From GCA-2709075 sp038146865 (GTDB lineage Bacteria; Pseudomonadota; Alphaproteobacteria; MPNO01; UBA2964), in NCBI GenBank assembly GCA_038146865.1, contig JAYQSL010000002.1, positions 1 through 64,000 of the forward strand: a stretch of 64,000 bases of DNA, written 5' to 3'. Positions within the stretch are counted from its first letter, which is position 1, and every line of letters starts with the position of its first letter. This document shows, piece after piece, positions 1-8,622 of the stretch. Both the position numbers and the translations under genes were made by a program. The notes under the pieces are model-generated. The model was not told the origin of the DNA, ran no database searches, and saw only the letters and a program-made list of their open reading frames with translations.

Positions 1-549
1 CTGTGGAATAACCTTAATCTTCTCCCAAGAACCAACTCGCTTGCGGTTGCCCTCTAAACGACCGTTAGGCTGACAGGAAAGATAAGTCTTCCAGGCCGTG
101 TTGTAGATAGAGTCCTTGCGGATAATAAAGGTCTCCCAAGAACCACACTTTTTGCGGTTGGCGTTCACAACCTTCTGGTTCTTCTCAACAACAACATACT
201 GACCCTTCGCCGCTCGTATACATACAGGCTTGTTCATAAGACCACGTATATTACCAGCAGCACGGGGTGGGCGAGGCTTTCGAGCCTGGCCGCCCTTCTT
301 AGGTTCTATTCGGAAGCGTTCCCATCCACCCACCTTGGCACGGTTGGCATTCATGTTCTTGCCACCAGCACCCTCAGCAACAAGATACTTCTTGCCATGA
401 GCCATGCAACGGAAGGCAAAGGTCCCACCTTTCTGTGGAATAACCCTAATCTTCTCCCAAGAACCAACTCGCTTGCGGTTACCCTCTAAACGACCGTTAG
501 GCTGACAGGAAAGATAAGTCTTCCAGGCCGTGTTGTAGATAGAGTCCTT
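1..549 (-). pseudogene. Out-of-frame continuation of the repeat protein (beta-trefoil part), cut by window edge
   Basis: On the minus strand, 549 down to 1 is open in one frame (183 codons) and continues the beta-trefoil module where the upstream reading frame is lost. It reads RKDSIYNTAWKTYLSCQ, then GSWEKIRVIPQ, a GGWERFRIEP unit and a second GSWETFIIRKD unit, so at least two fascin-like repeats of period 144 residues are present. It has no start codon of its own with a ribosome binding site and runs off the left edge. Either it is the true C-terminus of the gene starting at 2891 and the frameshift is an assembly or read error, or the gene is broken and this is decaying sequence. Confidence 0.7.
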
Positions 550-727
550 CGGATAATAAAGGTCTCCCAAGAACCACACTTCCGACGGTTCGCATTCACA
601 ACCTTCTGGTTCTTCTCAACAACAACATACTGACCCTTCGCCGCTCGTATACATACAGGCTTGTTCATAAGACCACGTAAATTACCAGCAGCACGGGGTG
701 GGCGAGGCTTTCGAGCCTGGCCGCCCC
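1..727. repeat. Direct repeat of about 295 bp, copies at 1-295 and 433-726 (beta-trefoil module)
   Basis: The copies align with an offset of 432 bases up to the frameshift site and 431 beyond it, which pins a one-base deletion in the right-hand copy: the 118-121 region has an extra G compared with 549-551. The 432-base period equals 144 codons. The left copy may itself begin outside the window. Confidence 0.85.
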
Positions 728-2891
728 CTCGATAAATATCGTCGTTGGAATTCGTTCCATAAGGTACTCCTCCTGGACCAACACTTATAGACGTCAATCT
801 ACCATTTACTTGGGTCCAGCTATTTCCATCTCGGCGATAAATGTTCTGATTTTTGTTGACGCCCCAGACTTTTCCTCTGGGGCCGACACCGATATCTTTG
901 AGTTTTCCGGGAATTTTTTGCCACTTGTTACCGGTCCATCTAAAGATATCATCTGATCTATTGATGACCCAAGCATTGCCCCTTGGCCCAACGTCAACCC
1001 GAACAGCCGCTCCTGGCATTTTCTGCCAATTCTTGCCCGTCCAACGGTATATTTGCTGGGACTTATTAACGCCCCAAACAACCCCGTTTGCACCAACACC
1101 GATATCTTTGAGTTTTCCGGGAATTTTTTGCCACTTGTTACCGGTCCATCTAAAGATATCATCTGATCTATTGATGACCCAAGCATTGCCCCTTGGGCCG
1201 ACGTCAACCCGAACAGCCGCTCCTGGCATTTTCTGCCAATTCTTGCCCGTCCAACGGTATATTTGCTGGGACTTATTAACGCCCCAAACAACCCCGTTTG
1301 CACCAACACCGATGTCCCTCAATTTTCCAGGTAGTCTCTGCCACTTAACCTTGTTACGAGCAGCACGGGGTGGTTTTAAATTTGCTAACTTTGGAGGCTT
1401 GTTGGCTGGTTTAATGTTTGGCAGGTTGCCTGCCTGTTTGCCCGTCACCAGATTGAAATTTACCTGTGCTTTCCCGTAGGCTGCTGTAACGGTTGCTTTT
1501 CCATCTGCGTAATAGGTGCGGCCCTTTGATTGTGCGATACCCTTGTTATTCGTATAGGCAATTTCATCAAATTGACACGCCATGCTGCCTGGACTTTTAC
1601 ACTTAAAAGTCACTCTTGCCTTATTCAGCGGTTTTCCTTTGTTTGTGACTTTGACCACTAGTGGCTTGAAGTAGGCAAAAGTGATCTTTGAAGCACCTGT
1701 TCGCTCTCTTGCTTTAGTTTGATTATTACCTGAAACAATTTCCATTTTTGCACCGGCAATGGCTTTGGGAGGCGGTGCTTTTTTCTCAACTGTAAAAGGA
1801 ACAGAAACATTTTTGGCTCCTTTAGTAGATACCTTGAAGGACATCTTTCCAGATCCGTAATAAACTCTAAATGCTGGAGACTTAACAATCCCCTTGGCAT
1901 TCGACGTGCCAACATAGGTCTTGTCTCGGCCCATTTGGCAGGCGACAGACCTTGGTGTGACGCAATCAAAATAAACCTTCGCTCCTTTAACAGGTTGTTT
2001 ACCCTTTAGAATTTGTACAGTGATCGCTCCAAATCTCGCTTGCCCACCTTTAGGGGAGTCTCCTTTGAGTTGAGATTTCTGATTGTTGCCGCCCGTAACT
2101 TTAATCGTATTAGATGAAGCTGAGGCCTTTTGGGGTTGCGTCACCAGATTGAAATTTACCTGTGCTTTCCCGTAGGCTGCTGTAACGGTTGCTTTTCCAT
2201 CTGCGTAATAGGTGCGGCCCTTTGATTGTGCGATACCCTTGTTATTGGTGTAGGCAATTTCATCAAATTGACACGCCATGCTGCCTGGACTTTTACACTT
2301 AAAAGTCACTCTTGCCTTATTCAGAGGTTTTCCTTTGTTTGTGACTTTGACCACTAGTGGCTTGAAGTAGGCAAAAGTGATCTTTGAAGCACCTGTTCGC
2401 TCTCTTGCTTTAGTTTGATTATTACCTGAAACAATTTCCATTTTTGCACCGGCAATGGCTTTGGGAGGCGGTGCTTTTTTCTCAACTGTAAAAGGAACAG
2501 AAACATTTTTGGCTCCTTTAGTAGATACCTTGAAGGACATCTTTCCAGATCCGTAATAAACTCTAAATGCTGGAGACTTAACAATCCCTTTGGCATTTGA
2601 CGTGCCAACATAGGTCTTGTCTCGGCCCATTTGGCAGGCGACAGACCTTGGTGTTACGCAATCAAAATAAACCTTCGCTCCTTTAACAGGTTGTTTACCC
2701 TTTAGAATTTCTACAGTGATCGCTCCAAATCTCGCTTGCCCACCTTTAGGGGAGTCTCCTTTGAGTTGAGATTTCTGATTGTTGCCGCCCGTAACTTTAA
2801 TCGTATTAGATGAAGCTGAGGCTACTCCAAACACAAATATGCTAGTCAAAATGAAAGCTATAAACTTTGTTACATGATGTGCTTTATTCAC
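486..2891 (-). CDS. Secreted Ig-like/tectonin/beta-trefoil repeat protein, frameshifted
   Basis: Encodes 801 residues from a GTG at 2891 preceded by a G-rich ribosome binding site. Residues 1-26 form a signal peptide ending in VASA. Two copies of a 232-residue block follow (about 26-257 and 258-489), each holding two Ig-like domains with paired cysteines. Next comes a basic, proline-rich linker, then five or more tectonin-type repeats of about 35 residues (about 540-715) with WxxxPG and VGxxGxxW signatures. The protein enters a fascin-like beta-trefoil module (GSWExF signature) and then runs out of frame: the last 21 residues are frameshift product. A one-base deletion near 549, seen by comparison with the second copy at 113-120, is the cause. 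The likely role is a secreted or surface carbohydrate-binding protein; that is inferred from the domains only. Confidence 0.75.
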   Translation of the reverse strand: MNKAHHVTKFIAFILTSIFVFGVASASSNTIKVTGGNNQKSQLKGDSPKGGQARFGAITVEILKGKQPVKGAKVYFDCVTPRSVACQMGRDKTYVGTSNAKGIVKSPAFRVYYGSGKMSFKVSTKGAKNVSVPFTVEKKAPPPKAIAGAKMEIVSGNNQTKARERTGASKITFAYFKPLVVKVTNKGKPLNKARVTFKCKSPGSMACQFDEIAYTNNKGIAQSKGRTYYADGKATVTAAYGKAQVNFNLVTQPQKASASSNTIKVTGGNNQKSQLKGDSPKGGQARFGAITVQILKGKQPVKGAKVYFDCVTPRSVACQMGRDKTYVGTSNAKGIVKSPAFRVYYGSGKMSFKVSTKGAKNVSVPFTVEKKAPPPKAIAGAKMEIVSGNNQTKARERTGASKITFAYFKPLVVKVTNKGKPLNKARVTFKCKSPGSMACQFDEIAYTNNKGIAQSKGRTYYADGKATVTAAYGKAQVNFNLVTGKQAGNLPNIKPANKPPKLANLKPPRAARNKVKWQRLPGKLRDIGVGANGVVWGVNKSQQIYRWTGKNWQKMPGAAVRVDVGPRGNAWVINRSDDIFRWTGNKWQKIPGKLKDIGVGANGVVWGVNKSQQIYRWTGKNWQKMPGAAVRVDVGPRGNAWVINRSDDIFRWTGNKWQKIPGKLKDIGVGPRGKVWGVNKNQNIYRRDGNSWTQVNGRLTSISVGPGGVPYGTNSNDDIYRGGGQARKPRPPRAAGNLRGLMNKPVCIRAAKGQYVVVEKNQKVVNANRRKCGSWETFIIRRTLSTTRPGRLIFPVSLTVV
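891..1310. repeat. Two tandem 210-bp direct repeats (tectonin pair)
   Basis: 891-1100 and 1101-1310 are almost identical; the one difference I noticed is at 1198-1200. Each encodes a 70-residue pair of tectonin repeats. The flanking units at 1311-1350 and 780-890 are diverged relatives, so the propeller has been lengthened by a recent in-frame duplication. Confidence 0.85.
1443..2126. repeat. 684-bp direct repeat, copy 1 (Ig-like block)
   Basis: This stretch is repeated at 2139-2822 with an offset of 696 bases, exactly 232 codons. I see only a handful of differences by eye (for example around 1548-1555, 1631, 1894-1906, 1957 and 2010), so the copies are about 99 percent identical. It encodes the two Ig-like domains and lies in frame, so it extends the protein without breaking it. 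Confidence 0.85.
2139..2822. repeat. 684-bp direct repeat, copy 2 (Ig-like block)
   Basis: Partner of 1443-2126. This is the copy nearest the signal peptide. The near identity at synonymous sites indicates a recent duplication or ongoing gene conversion. Confidence 0.85.
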
Positions 2892-2996
2892 AGCATTTCC
2901 CCCCGTTTACGTGATTGTCTTCTACTTTCTTGTCTGTCAGCTTGGCCTGGATGGTAACAGACAAACGATTAATGTCTAAATTTACTAAATTTTAGG

Positions 2997-3302
2997 CGTC
3001 CGAAAGCAGCGTTTAAATGCGGGTTGGATGTTTTGAAGGTCATAGAGGGCACCTCGAGAGGAGCCTCGCAATCTTGGCAGATGGATAAGAGGGCGCGGAC
3101 CATGCTTAAAGGTGAATTTGATTTTGGCTTTGCTGTTGATTGGATGAGAAAAGATTTGGGGTTCTGTCTGGATGAAGCCAAAAAAAATGGCGCTTCCCTG
3201 CCGATAACTGCTCTAGTTGATGAATTTTATGCCGATATTCAGAAAAAAGGCGGAGGCCGCTGGGATACCTCTAGTTTAATTGAGAACTTAAGAAAAAATT
3301 GA
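2997..3302 (+). pseudogene. C-terminal fragment of a 3-hydroxyisobutyrate dehydrogenase/GarR-type reductase
   Basis: Only the C-terminal all-helical domain of the beta-hydroxyacid dehydrogenase family remains, about 100 residues of a protein normally near 290. The retained pattern includes GASQSWQMDKRARTM, then a FAVDWMRKDL helix and a GGGRWDTSSL tail. The Rossmann domain with the glycine-rich NAD motif and the catalytic lysine are absent. The frame is open only from 2973 and family similarity starts around 3000. A TTG at 3024 could be read as a start but gives no functional domain. The lost N-terminus lies exactly where the divergent repeat-protein gene begins, suggesting a rearrangement breakpoint near 2900-3000. 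Confidence 0.7.
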
Positions 3303-3335
3303 TTTGATGACGGTGATCAAACGGCTTGTTTGTCC

Positions 3336-4178
3336 TTAGTCATCAAAAAAATAAAGAGTCCTGATCTCAATGCTCTCTCGAGGGGTTGCCGTCGGAGACG
3401 TCTCGGGGGGCTGAAATGAGCCATGGGCAGTCCATTTCGCAGTGCCATCATCTAACGAGTCGAAACATTTTAGTATTACGACTTCTTCGGTCGTCATTTT
3501 TGGGAAATAAAACCATTCTTGATTAGCATTGTACGAGAGATGGAGGACACCACCAATACGATCCTGATATCGTCTTTCTGCAGGGATTAAATTCTTGTCC
3601 TCCAGCGAGTCCCAGCCACAAATCGCGAGTGGGGCGGTTTCTACGGGTCCTTTTATTGGACGCCAAACATTTATTGAACCATATCTTTTCTGCAGCCTGA
3701 TTTCGGCTTCTTCTTTGGGGAGAAGGTCTTTCACCCGTTGGGCTGCCGAACGAATGGTAAAATCATTGTGCATATTTCGGACAGGATTGCGCACCTTTTT
3801 TGCATCCGCGGTGGTTGGGTCATCTACTCGAATAGTGTGATCAAAGACCAGGACTTTCGTTGCTCCAGTCACGTTCCTGACAAGGGTTTCCATTTCAGGA
3901 TAGTAAATATTTTTTACCTGCTCCTCGTCGTAAAAATCAGTAATTTTTGTATCAAATTCGGTTAGGAAGAATCCTTGCTTATCAAGTTTTAATTCGTCTC
4001 GGATGGGACGTGCATCCCTGACGACAATTTGGTGATCTTCGTACTTACCAGACCGGCGATCCGACCCACCCCCAGGCTCCTTAACGATAGAGACCGGTGT
4101 TTCACCATTATCGATACTAAATTGAACAGTCGCGTAGACCTCATCTAGGGCAGGGGCGTTATCAAGGAGTGCAGACAT
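3336..4178 (-). CDS. CmcJ/NvfI-family iron/2-oxoglutarate-type oxygenase
   Basis: 280 residues, full length for the CmcJ/NvfI/AsaB family, whose members act as non-haem iron oxygenases or related tailoring enzymes on secondary metabolites. Visible signatures are the HND motif (H137, D139) inside MHNDFT, the NVWRP segment near 170-174, the AICGWDS segment near 185-191, a histidine at 252 that may complete the iron triad, and an arginine (R273) near the C-terminus. It is cytoplasmic with no signal peptide. The gene lies 66 bases downstream of the ferritin-like gene on the same strand, so co-transcription is likely. The substrate is not known. Confidence 0.75.
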   Translation of the reverse strand: MSALLDNAPALDEVYATVQFSIDNGETPVSIVKEPGGGSDRRSGKYEDHQIVVRDARPIRDELKLDKQGFFLTEFDTKITDFYDEEQVKNIYYPEMETLVRNVTGATKVLVFDHTIRVDDPTTADAKKVRNPVRNMHNDFTIRSAAQRVKDLLPKEEAEIRLQKRYGSINVWRPIKGPVETAPLAICGWDSLEDKNLIPAERRYQDRIGGVLHLSYNANQEWFYFPKMTTEEVVILKCFDSLDDGTAKWTAHGSFQPPETSPTATPRESIEIRTLYFFDD

Positions 4179-4244
4179 AATTTTTCTCTATCAGCTGGCT
4201 GTATGAAAATTAATTTAGAATAATTTTAGTCAAAAACTGACCTG

Positions 4245-5051
4245 TTATCCATGACCAATCATAGCCTCTGCCTTTTCAAAATCGAAAGGTTCAGGATCTA
4301 TATCCCCATTATAAATCTCTTCCACTCTTTGGTCAGTCAGAGGAAAACTAAATTCCTCGTTTCTCATTTTGACACGAGCACGTAGTTGTTTTTGAACAAG
4401 ATCAGTCATCAGCTCAAACTCTTGGTCCGATAGTGGTTCATCATTTAAACCAACAATACCTCCAATCATATGTCCAAATTCATCCTCGTAGATTTCACGG
4501 CACGCATGCGCAATTCTCTCGTCAGCTCCTCCACGGCCTTCAAGTCTCATACCTTCGCGAAATAGTGTGCAATAGCCACCTTCGGTAAAATGGCTTGCGC
4601 GGACACCGATACTCCCGTGGGTATGGTTCTGTTGGATTCTCATGTCTGTTAGGACCTTATCCCATTCCCATGTTTGAAGCTCTTGGGGGTTTAGGGGTGG
4701 GTCGTCATCTGATTTTATGGAGTCGTAGACGTCAGCAAACAAGCAATAATGCCCAAACTCATCGTGGATTGTATCGATGAGCCCCAATATGTGGTGACGG
4801 TCGACTCCATTATCGATTTTAGGGAATGATTCAATTATTTCCGTGAGGGGGCCGAGAAAGATGCCCAAGTCTTTATGTTCCCCAAGACCCTTACCATTAA
4901 ACTCTTTGAAGCACTGTCTTCTTAACCAAAGCAAATCAGTCTCTCGATTTCGGATCGATGAGTCCCAATAGGTTCGAACCACCTCAGCCTCGCCAGCCCA
5001 AAGTGGCGCTGAAACCGATATGAGTTTTGTGAGGTTTTCGTTTAAAGCCAT
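4245..5051 (-). CDS. Ferritin-like di-iron protein, function unknown
   Basis: 268 residues; the ATG at 5051 follows a GGAGGA ribosome binding site. Two ExxH motifs, DEFGHY (E98, H101) and DEFGHM (E191, H194), plus a glutamate in FTEGG (E157), fit a helical di-iron carboxylate site as in ferritin-like oxidases. I do not recognise a named family. It is divergently oriented from the amidohydrolase at 5140 and upstream of the CmcJ-type gene, so two iron oxygenase-like proteins and a hydrolase sit together. It could be an N-oxygenase, a desaturase-like oxidase or an iron store; the sequence does not decide. Confidence 0.65.
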   Translation of the reverse strand: MALNENLTKLISVSAPLWAGEAEVVRTYWDSSIRNRETDLLWLRRQCFKEFNGKGLGEHKDLGIFLGPLTEIIESFPKIDNGVDRHHILGLIDTIHDEFGHYCLFADVYDSIKSDDDPPLNPQELQTWEWDKVLTDMRIQQNHTHGSIGVRASHFTEGGYCTLFREGMRLEGRGGADERIAHACREIYEDEFGHMIGGIVGLNDEPLSDQEFELMTDLVQKQLRARVKMRNEEFSFPLTDQRVEEIYNGDIDPEPFDFEKAEAMIGHG

Positions 5052-5139
5052 TTTTTAATCCTCCCAAGTTCGCTCTGGTATCTATGAGCGCAGGCGATTA
5101 TACTTTTGAAAATTGCTAATTCAAAATAGAGGATTTCCG

Positions 5140-6384
5140 ATGGATAGCGGTATAGAGCAAGCCCGTATTAATCCTGTTAATGAGATAACAGCAAAAACAG
5201 ACACGAGAGATATTCTTCAAAACGCTCGTAAGCAGGGGCAGGTCCGTGAATTTGAAGATGTCTTTATCGTTGATATCGACTCGCATCATAATGAGACGGA
5301 GTCCTGGCGCGAGCTTCTGGAATACATTGAGGATGACGTCTTGCGCTGGCAGGCGAGAGATCATTTGGTCAATCGCACTGGTTCTCCGCCCTATGGTATC
5401 AATGGTGAACATGCACTTCGGTATCAGGATTGTGGAGGGAGAATTATCCACCAAGGCCTACGCGGTGAAGAAGTGGAAGAGACTGATGTCCACCGTGATG
5501 TTGTGTTAGCACAAAGAGCCTACCAATCGATGATGGTTGACTACACAGTTGTCTTCCCGACGCCTATGTTGAACCTTGGTACGCATCCCCAATTTAACAT
5601 GGAGTCAACTCTCGGCACTGCCTATAATCGTTGGTTTACTGAGAGGATCTTAGCGGCTGATGATAAACTCGGTTCCATGATCTACCTCCCTTTTAATGAT
5701 GTGGAAGCGTCAATTAAAACGGTAGAAGAGTTTGGAGATAATCCAAATGTTGTCGGGTTCATGATTACCTCGGTCCGTTTTAAACCTGTTCATCACAATC
5801 GTTATATGAAGCTTTATTCCATGATTGAAGAAACGGGCAAGCCTCTTGGTTTTCACGCGGGTTATCATTGGAATGATGAATGGATGACCCAGATTAACCG
5901 TTTCGGCGCCATGCATGCTCTCAGTTTTACATGGTGCAATGTTGTTCACATGACGAACTGGGTTTGGAATGGGATGTGTGAAAAGTTTCCCAAACTCAAA
6001 GTGATCTGGATTGAGTCTGGTCTGGCTTGGGTCCCCTGGTTAATGCAGCGACTGGATCATACCTATTTGATGCGGACGTCCGAGGCGCCCCTTCTTAAAA
6101 AGGTACCTAGCGAATATATGCGAGAAATGTATTACACCTCACAACCGTTAGAAACTGATCATCCTAAGGCCGTGGACCTCACTTTTGAAATGATCGATGC
6201 GCCGAATACATTGATGTACGCATCTGATTGGCCTCATTGGGATTTTGATGCTCCCAGTGTTATTTGGGATTTGCCATTTCTAGATGAGGGCGCCAAACGA
6301 AATATTTTGGGTCTGACGGCTGCAAATATTTTCAATCTAAATGTTCCAGAGAGTAAGAGAGGACTGGCGACTGCTGCAGAGTAG
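5140..6384 (+). CDS. Amidohydrolase-2 family metal-dependent hydrolase/decarboxylase
   Basis: 414 residues from the ATG at 5140, which has AGAGGA six bases upstream; a TTG at 5113 is an in-frame alternative. The fold is a TIM-barrel amidohydrolase like the ACMSD and gamma-resorcylate decarboxylase group. The N-terminal metal motif is VDIDSHHNE (about 45-53) in place of the usual HxH, followed by GFHAGYHW (about 240), ESGLAWVPW (about 290) and ASDWPHWDFD (about 365) holding the catalytic aspartate. Marine bacterial relatives are often annotated only as amidohydrolase. It shares a promoter region with the divergent ferritin-like gene, which suggests a joint pathway. Confidence 0.8.
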   Translation: MDSGIEQARINPVNEITAKTDTRDILQNARKQGQVREFEDVFIVDIDSHHNETESWRELLEYIEDDVLRWQARDHLVNRTGSPPYGINGEHALRYQDCGGRIIHQGLRGEEVEETDVHRDVVLAQRAYQSMMVDYTVVFPTPMLNLGTHPQFNMESTLGTAYNRWFTERILAADDKLGSMIYLPFNDVEASIKTVEEFGDNPNVVGFMITSVRFKPVHHNRYMKLYSMIEETGKPLGFHAGYHWNDEWMTQINRFGAMHALSFTWCNVVHMTNWVWNGMCEKFPKLKVIWIESGLAWVPWLMQRLDHTYLMRTSEAPLLKKVPSEYMREMYYTSQPLETDHPKAVDLTFEMIDAPNTLMYASDWPHWDFDAPSVIWDLPFLDEGAKRNILGLTAANIFNLNVPESKRGLATAAE

Positions 6385-6540
6385 TTTCTGAGTAACTTCT
6401 TACAACCTACTGGTCGATAGACCGCGTTACGTGCTGTCTGTTAGCCCGCATTAGATTAGTTTCGAATACCTCGCGTGTGAGCGAAGGATTGTGAAAATTA
6501 GCACGGTTTTCAAAAGTTTTCTTAGAGGTTGACATTTGCA

Positions 6541-7506
6541 ATGGGAATGCTGGTTAAAGGCGAATGGATTGATGATGATGAAAAATATCGAAATTCGGAA
6601 AGCGGTGCGTTTGTAAGACCAGAATCCATTTTCCGAGATTGGATCACGGCAGATGGAAGTTCAGGTTTTAAGGCAGAGCCGGACCGATATCATCTTTTTC
6701 TGGCACCGAATTGTCCATGGGCCCATAGAACCGAAATTATTAGAGAGTTGAAAGGGCTTAATAATACGATTTCGGTTTCTCTCGCTGATTTACCTAGAAA
6801 AAAAAGTTGGGCTTACAGTCAGGGGATTGGGGACGGGCTTGATCCTGTGGACGGGGTCTTTGAGCTTTATCAAGTTTACCAGGCGGCTGTGCCAGATTAC
6901 TCCGGAAGAGTAACAGTTCCAACTTTATGGGATAAACAGCGGAAAACAATCGTCAATAATGAATCCTCAGAAATCATTCGCATGCTCAATAGCGAGTTTG
7001 ACACTTGGGGACGCTCAGATTTGAACTTTTATCCCCCAGATCTACGATCTGAAATCGACGATTTTAACGCGAAGATCTATTCCTCTGTAAATAACGGGGT
7101 TTACCGTTGCGGATTTGCCAAAACGCAAGAGGCTTATGCTGAGGCATATGATGCTTTATTTGAAAGCCTTGAGTGGTTAGAGAAACATCTTGAGAATAGC
7201 CGTTTTTTGTGTGGTCATCGACAAACCGAGGCAGATTGGCGTTTGTACACCACGTTAATCAGGTTTGATTTTGTTTATCATGGCCACTTTAAATGTAACA
7301 AGTTCAGGATCCGAGATCGATCTACTCTGTGGAATTATTTGAAGGATCTCTACCAAACACCTGGCATTGCAAAAATCACGGACATAGAAGGGATCAAAAG
7401 TGGGTATTACGGAAGTATGAAAAACGTAAACCCCTTCGGGATTATTCCGCTTGGGCCCGAGGATATAAATTTAGATGAGCCGCATAACAGAGATAAAATT
7501 ATTTGA
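6541..7506 (+). CDS. Glutathionyl-hydroquinone reductase-like (Xi-class) glutathione S-transferase
   Basis: 321 residues from ATG 6541; the TTG at 6529 is an alternative start but family proteins begin with M(G)xLVxGxW as here. The thioredoxin-fold N-domain carries the active-site NCPWAH (C58), characteristic of enzymes that reduce glutathionyl-hydroquinones with glutathione. The helical C-domain contains the EADWRLYTTLIRFD segment typical of the family. Cytosolic. Its stop codon abuts the stop of the convergent modC with no spacer. The nearby ring-cleavage and oxygenase genes make quinone handling plausible. Confidence 0.88.
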   Translation: MGMLVKGEWIDDDEKYRNSESGAFVRPESIFRDWITADGSSGFKAEPDRYHLFLAPNCPWAHRTEIIRELKGLNNTISVSLADLPRKKSWAYSQGIGDGLDPVDGVFELYQVYQAAVPDYSGRVTVPTLWDKQRKTIVNNESSEIIRMLNSEFDTWGRSDLNFYPPDLRSEIDDFNAKIYSSVNNGVYRCGFAKTQEAYAEAYDALFESLEWLEKHLENSRFLCGHRQTEADWRLYTTLIRFDFVYHGHFKCNKFRIRDRSTLWNYLKDLYQTPGIAKITDIEGIKSGYYGSMKNVNPFGIIPLGPEDINLDEPHNRDKII

Positions 7507-8622
7507 TTAAGGGGCCTTGGCTCCTTTGCGAGCTGCGAGGTTTTGTCGATCAACCGATGTCCCTTTTATTGAGGCGTAGATCTCGACCCCGGGCTGAAGA
7601 GAAAGCCGGTCAATTGACAGCCTCGTCACGCGGACCCAAATCGGAACTCCGATATCTATGAGAGTATCCGCGTGCGGAGCGTTTCGGTGTGTCGGTTGAG
7701 CAATCTCTTTTACCTTGCCCCTAAACACATTCAATTCACTTGTCTTATCAGGAAGGGTAGAAGAGAGGGAAACATCTCGCGCCCTGATCCTTATTCTTAA
7801 TCGAGTGTCTTTTTCTGCTTCTAAAAAAGGTACCTGAAGGATTCCGCCAGCAAATTTTAGTTTTGTTAATCCGTAGTGGCGATCGTGCTCTAAGACTTGT
7901 GCATTGATCACAGACCCAGCTTCATATCGTCCAGTTAGAGGCCTTAGATCTAAACGTCCAGTTAGTTCTTCGACGGTTCCATCAGCTGCGATTGAGCCAT
8001 CCTCGATAATGAGCAGACGGTCCGCAAGACGAATAATCTCCTCCATAGAGTGAGTGATATATAAGATTGGTATTTGGAATTCATCCCGAAGCCTTTCTAT
8101 TAAAGGCAAGATTTCTTGTTTTCTTGTTTGATCTAAGGAAGATAGTGGTTCATCCATTACTAAAATGTTTGGATGAGACAGAATGGCCCTTCCCAATTGT
8201 ACCCTCTGAGCTTCGCCACCCGAAAGACTCCCCGGTCTTCGATCAAGAAGATTTGTTAGACCTAAAACTTCAACGACTTCTTCAATGCTTAGAGGTCTTG
8301 ATTTTGGTGTTTTAGAGCGGTTGCTAAATAACAAGTTATCCTTAACGGTCATGTGCGGAAATAAGCGAGCCTCCTGGAAGACATAGCCAATACCGCGATT
8401 TTCGGGTTTTAAATCAATACCTTTTTGGGAACAAAAAATAAGTTGGTTATCAATTTTTATAAAACCTTCATCTGGTTTTAAGAGGCCTGAGATCATATTT
8501 GCCAGCGAGGTTTTTCCGGCTCCCGAACGCCCGTATAGCGCCGTAATACCGGTTTCTTCAGAACTGAAACTTAAATCAAGAAGAGAATTTTTAAATCGTT
8601 TTCTCAGCGATAGTGAGATCAT
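7507..8622 (-). CDS. modC: Molybdate ABC transporter ATP-binding protein
   Basis: 371 residues. The ABC ATPase domain has Walker A GRSGAGKTS (about 31-39), a signature LSGGEAQRVQLGRA (about 133-146), Walker B ILVMDEPLSSLD and a switch histidine in ITHSMEE. A C-terminal TOBE/Mop-like domain (about 290-360, molybdate binding) is typical of ModC and separates it from generic ABC ATPases. It is the last gene of the modABC run. Its ATG overlaps the modB stop in an ATGA, so it is translationally coupled to modB. Confidence 0.95.
   Translation of the reverse strand: MISLSLRKRFKNSLLDLSFSSEETGITALYGRSGAGKTSLANMISGLLKPDEGFIKIDNQLIFCSQKGIDLKPENRGIGYVFQEARLFPHMTVKDNLLFSNRSKTPKSRPLSIEEVVEVLGLTNLLDRRPGSLSGGEAQRVQLGRAILSHPNILVMDEPLSSLDQTRKQEILPLIERLRDEFQIPILYITHSMEEIIRLADRLLIIEDGSIAADGTVEELTGRLDLRPLTGRYEAGSVINAQVLEHDRHYGLTKLKFAGGILQVPFLEAEKDTRLRIRIRARDVSLSSTLPDKTSELNVFRGKVKEIAQPTHRNAPHADTLIDIGVPIWVRVTRLSIDRLSLQPGVEIYASIKGTSVDRQNLAARKGAKAP

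Noticed and set aside
853..1479. Plus-strand frame of 208 codons inside the repeat gene
   Set aside because: It lies opposite the tectonin repeats, is cysteine/proline rich and simply mirrors their repetition, with no family resemblance.
3303..3347. TTTGATGAC ... GTCATCAAA repeat between the dehydrogenase fragment and the oxygenase
   Set aside because: The loop is about 27 bases and a smaller internal stem is only 5 bp, so it is not convincing as a terminator.
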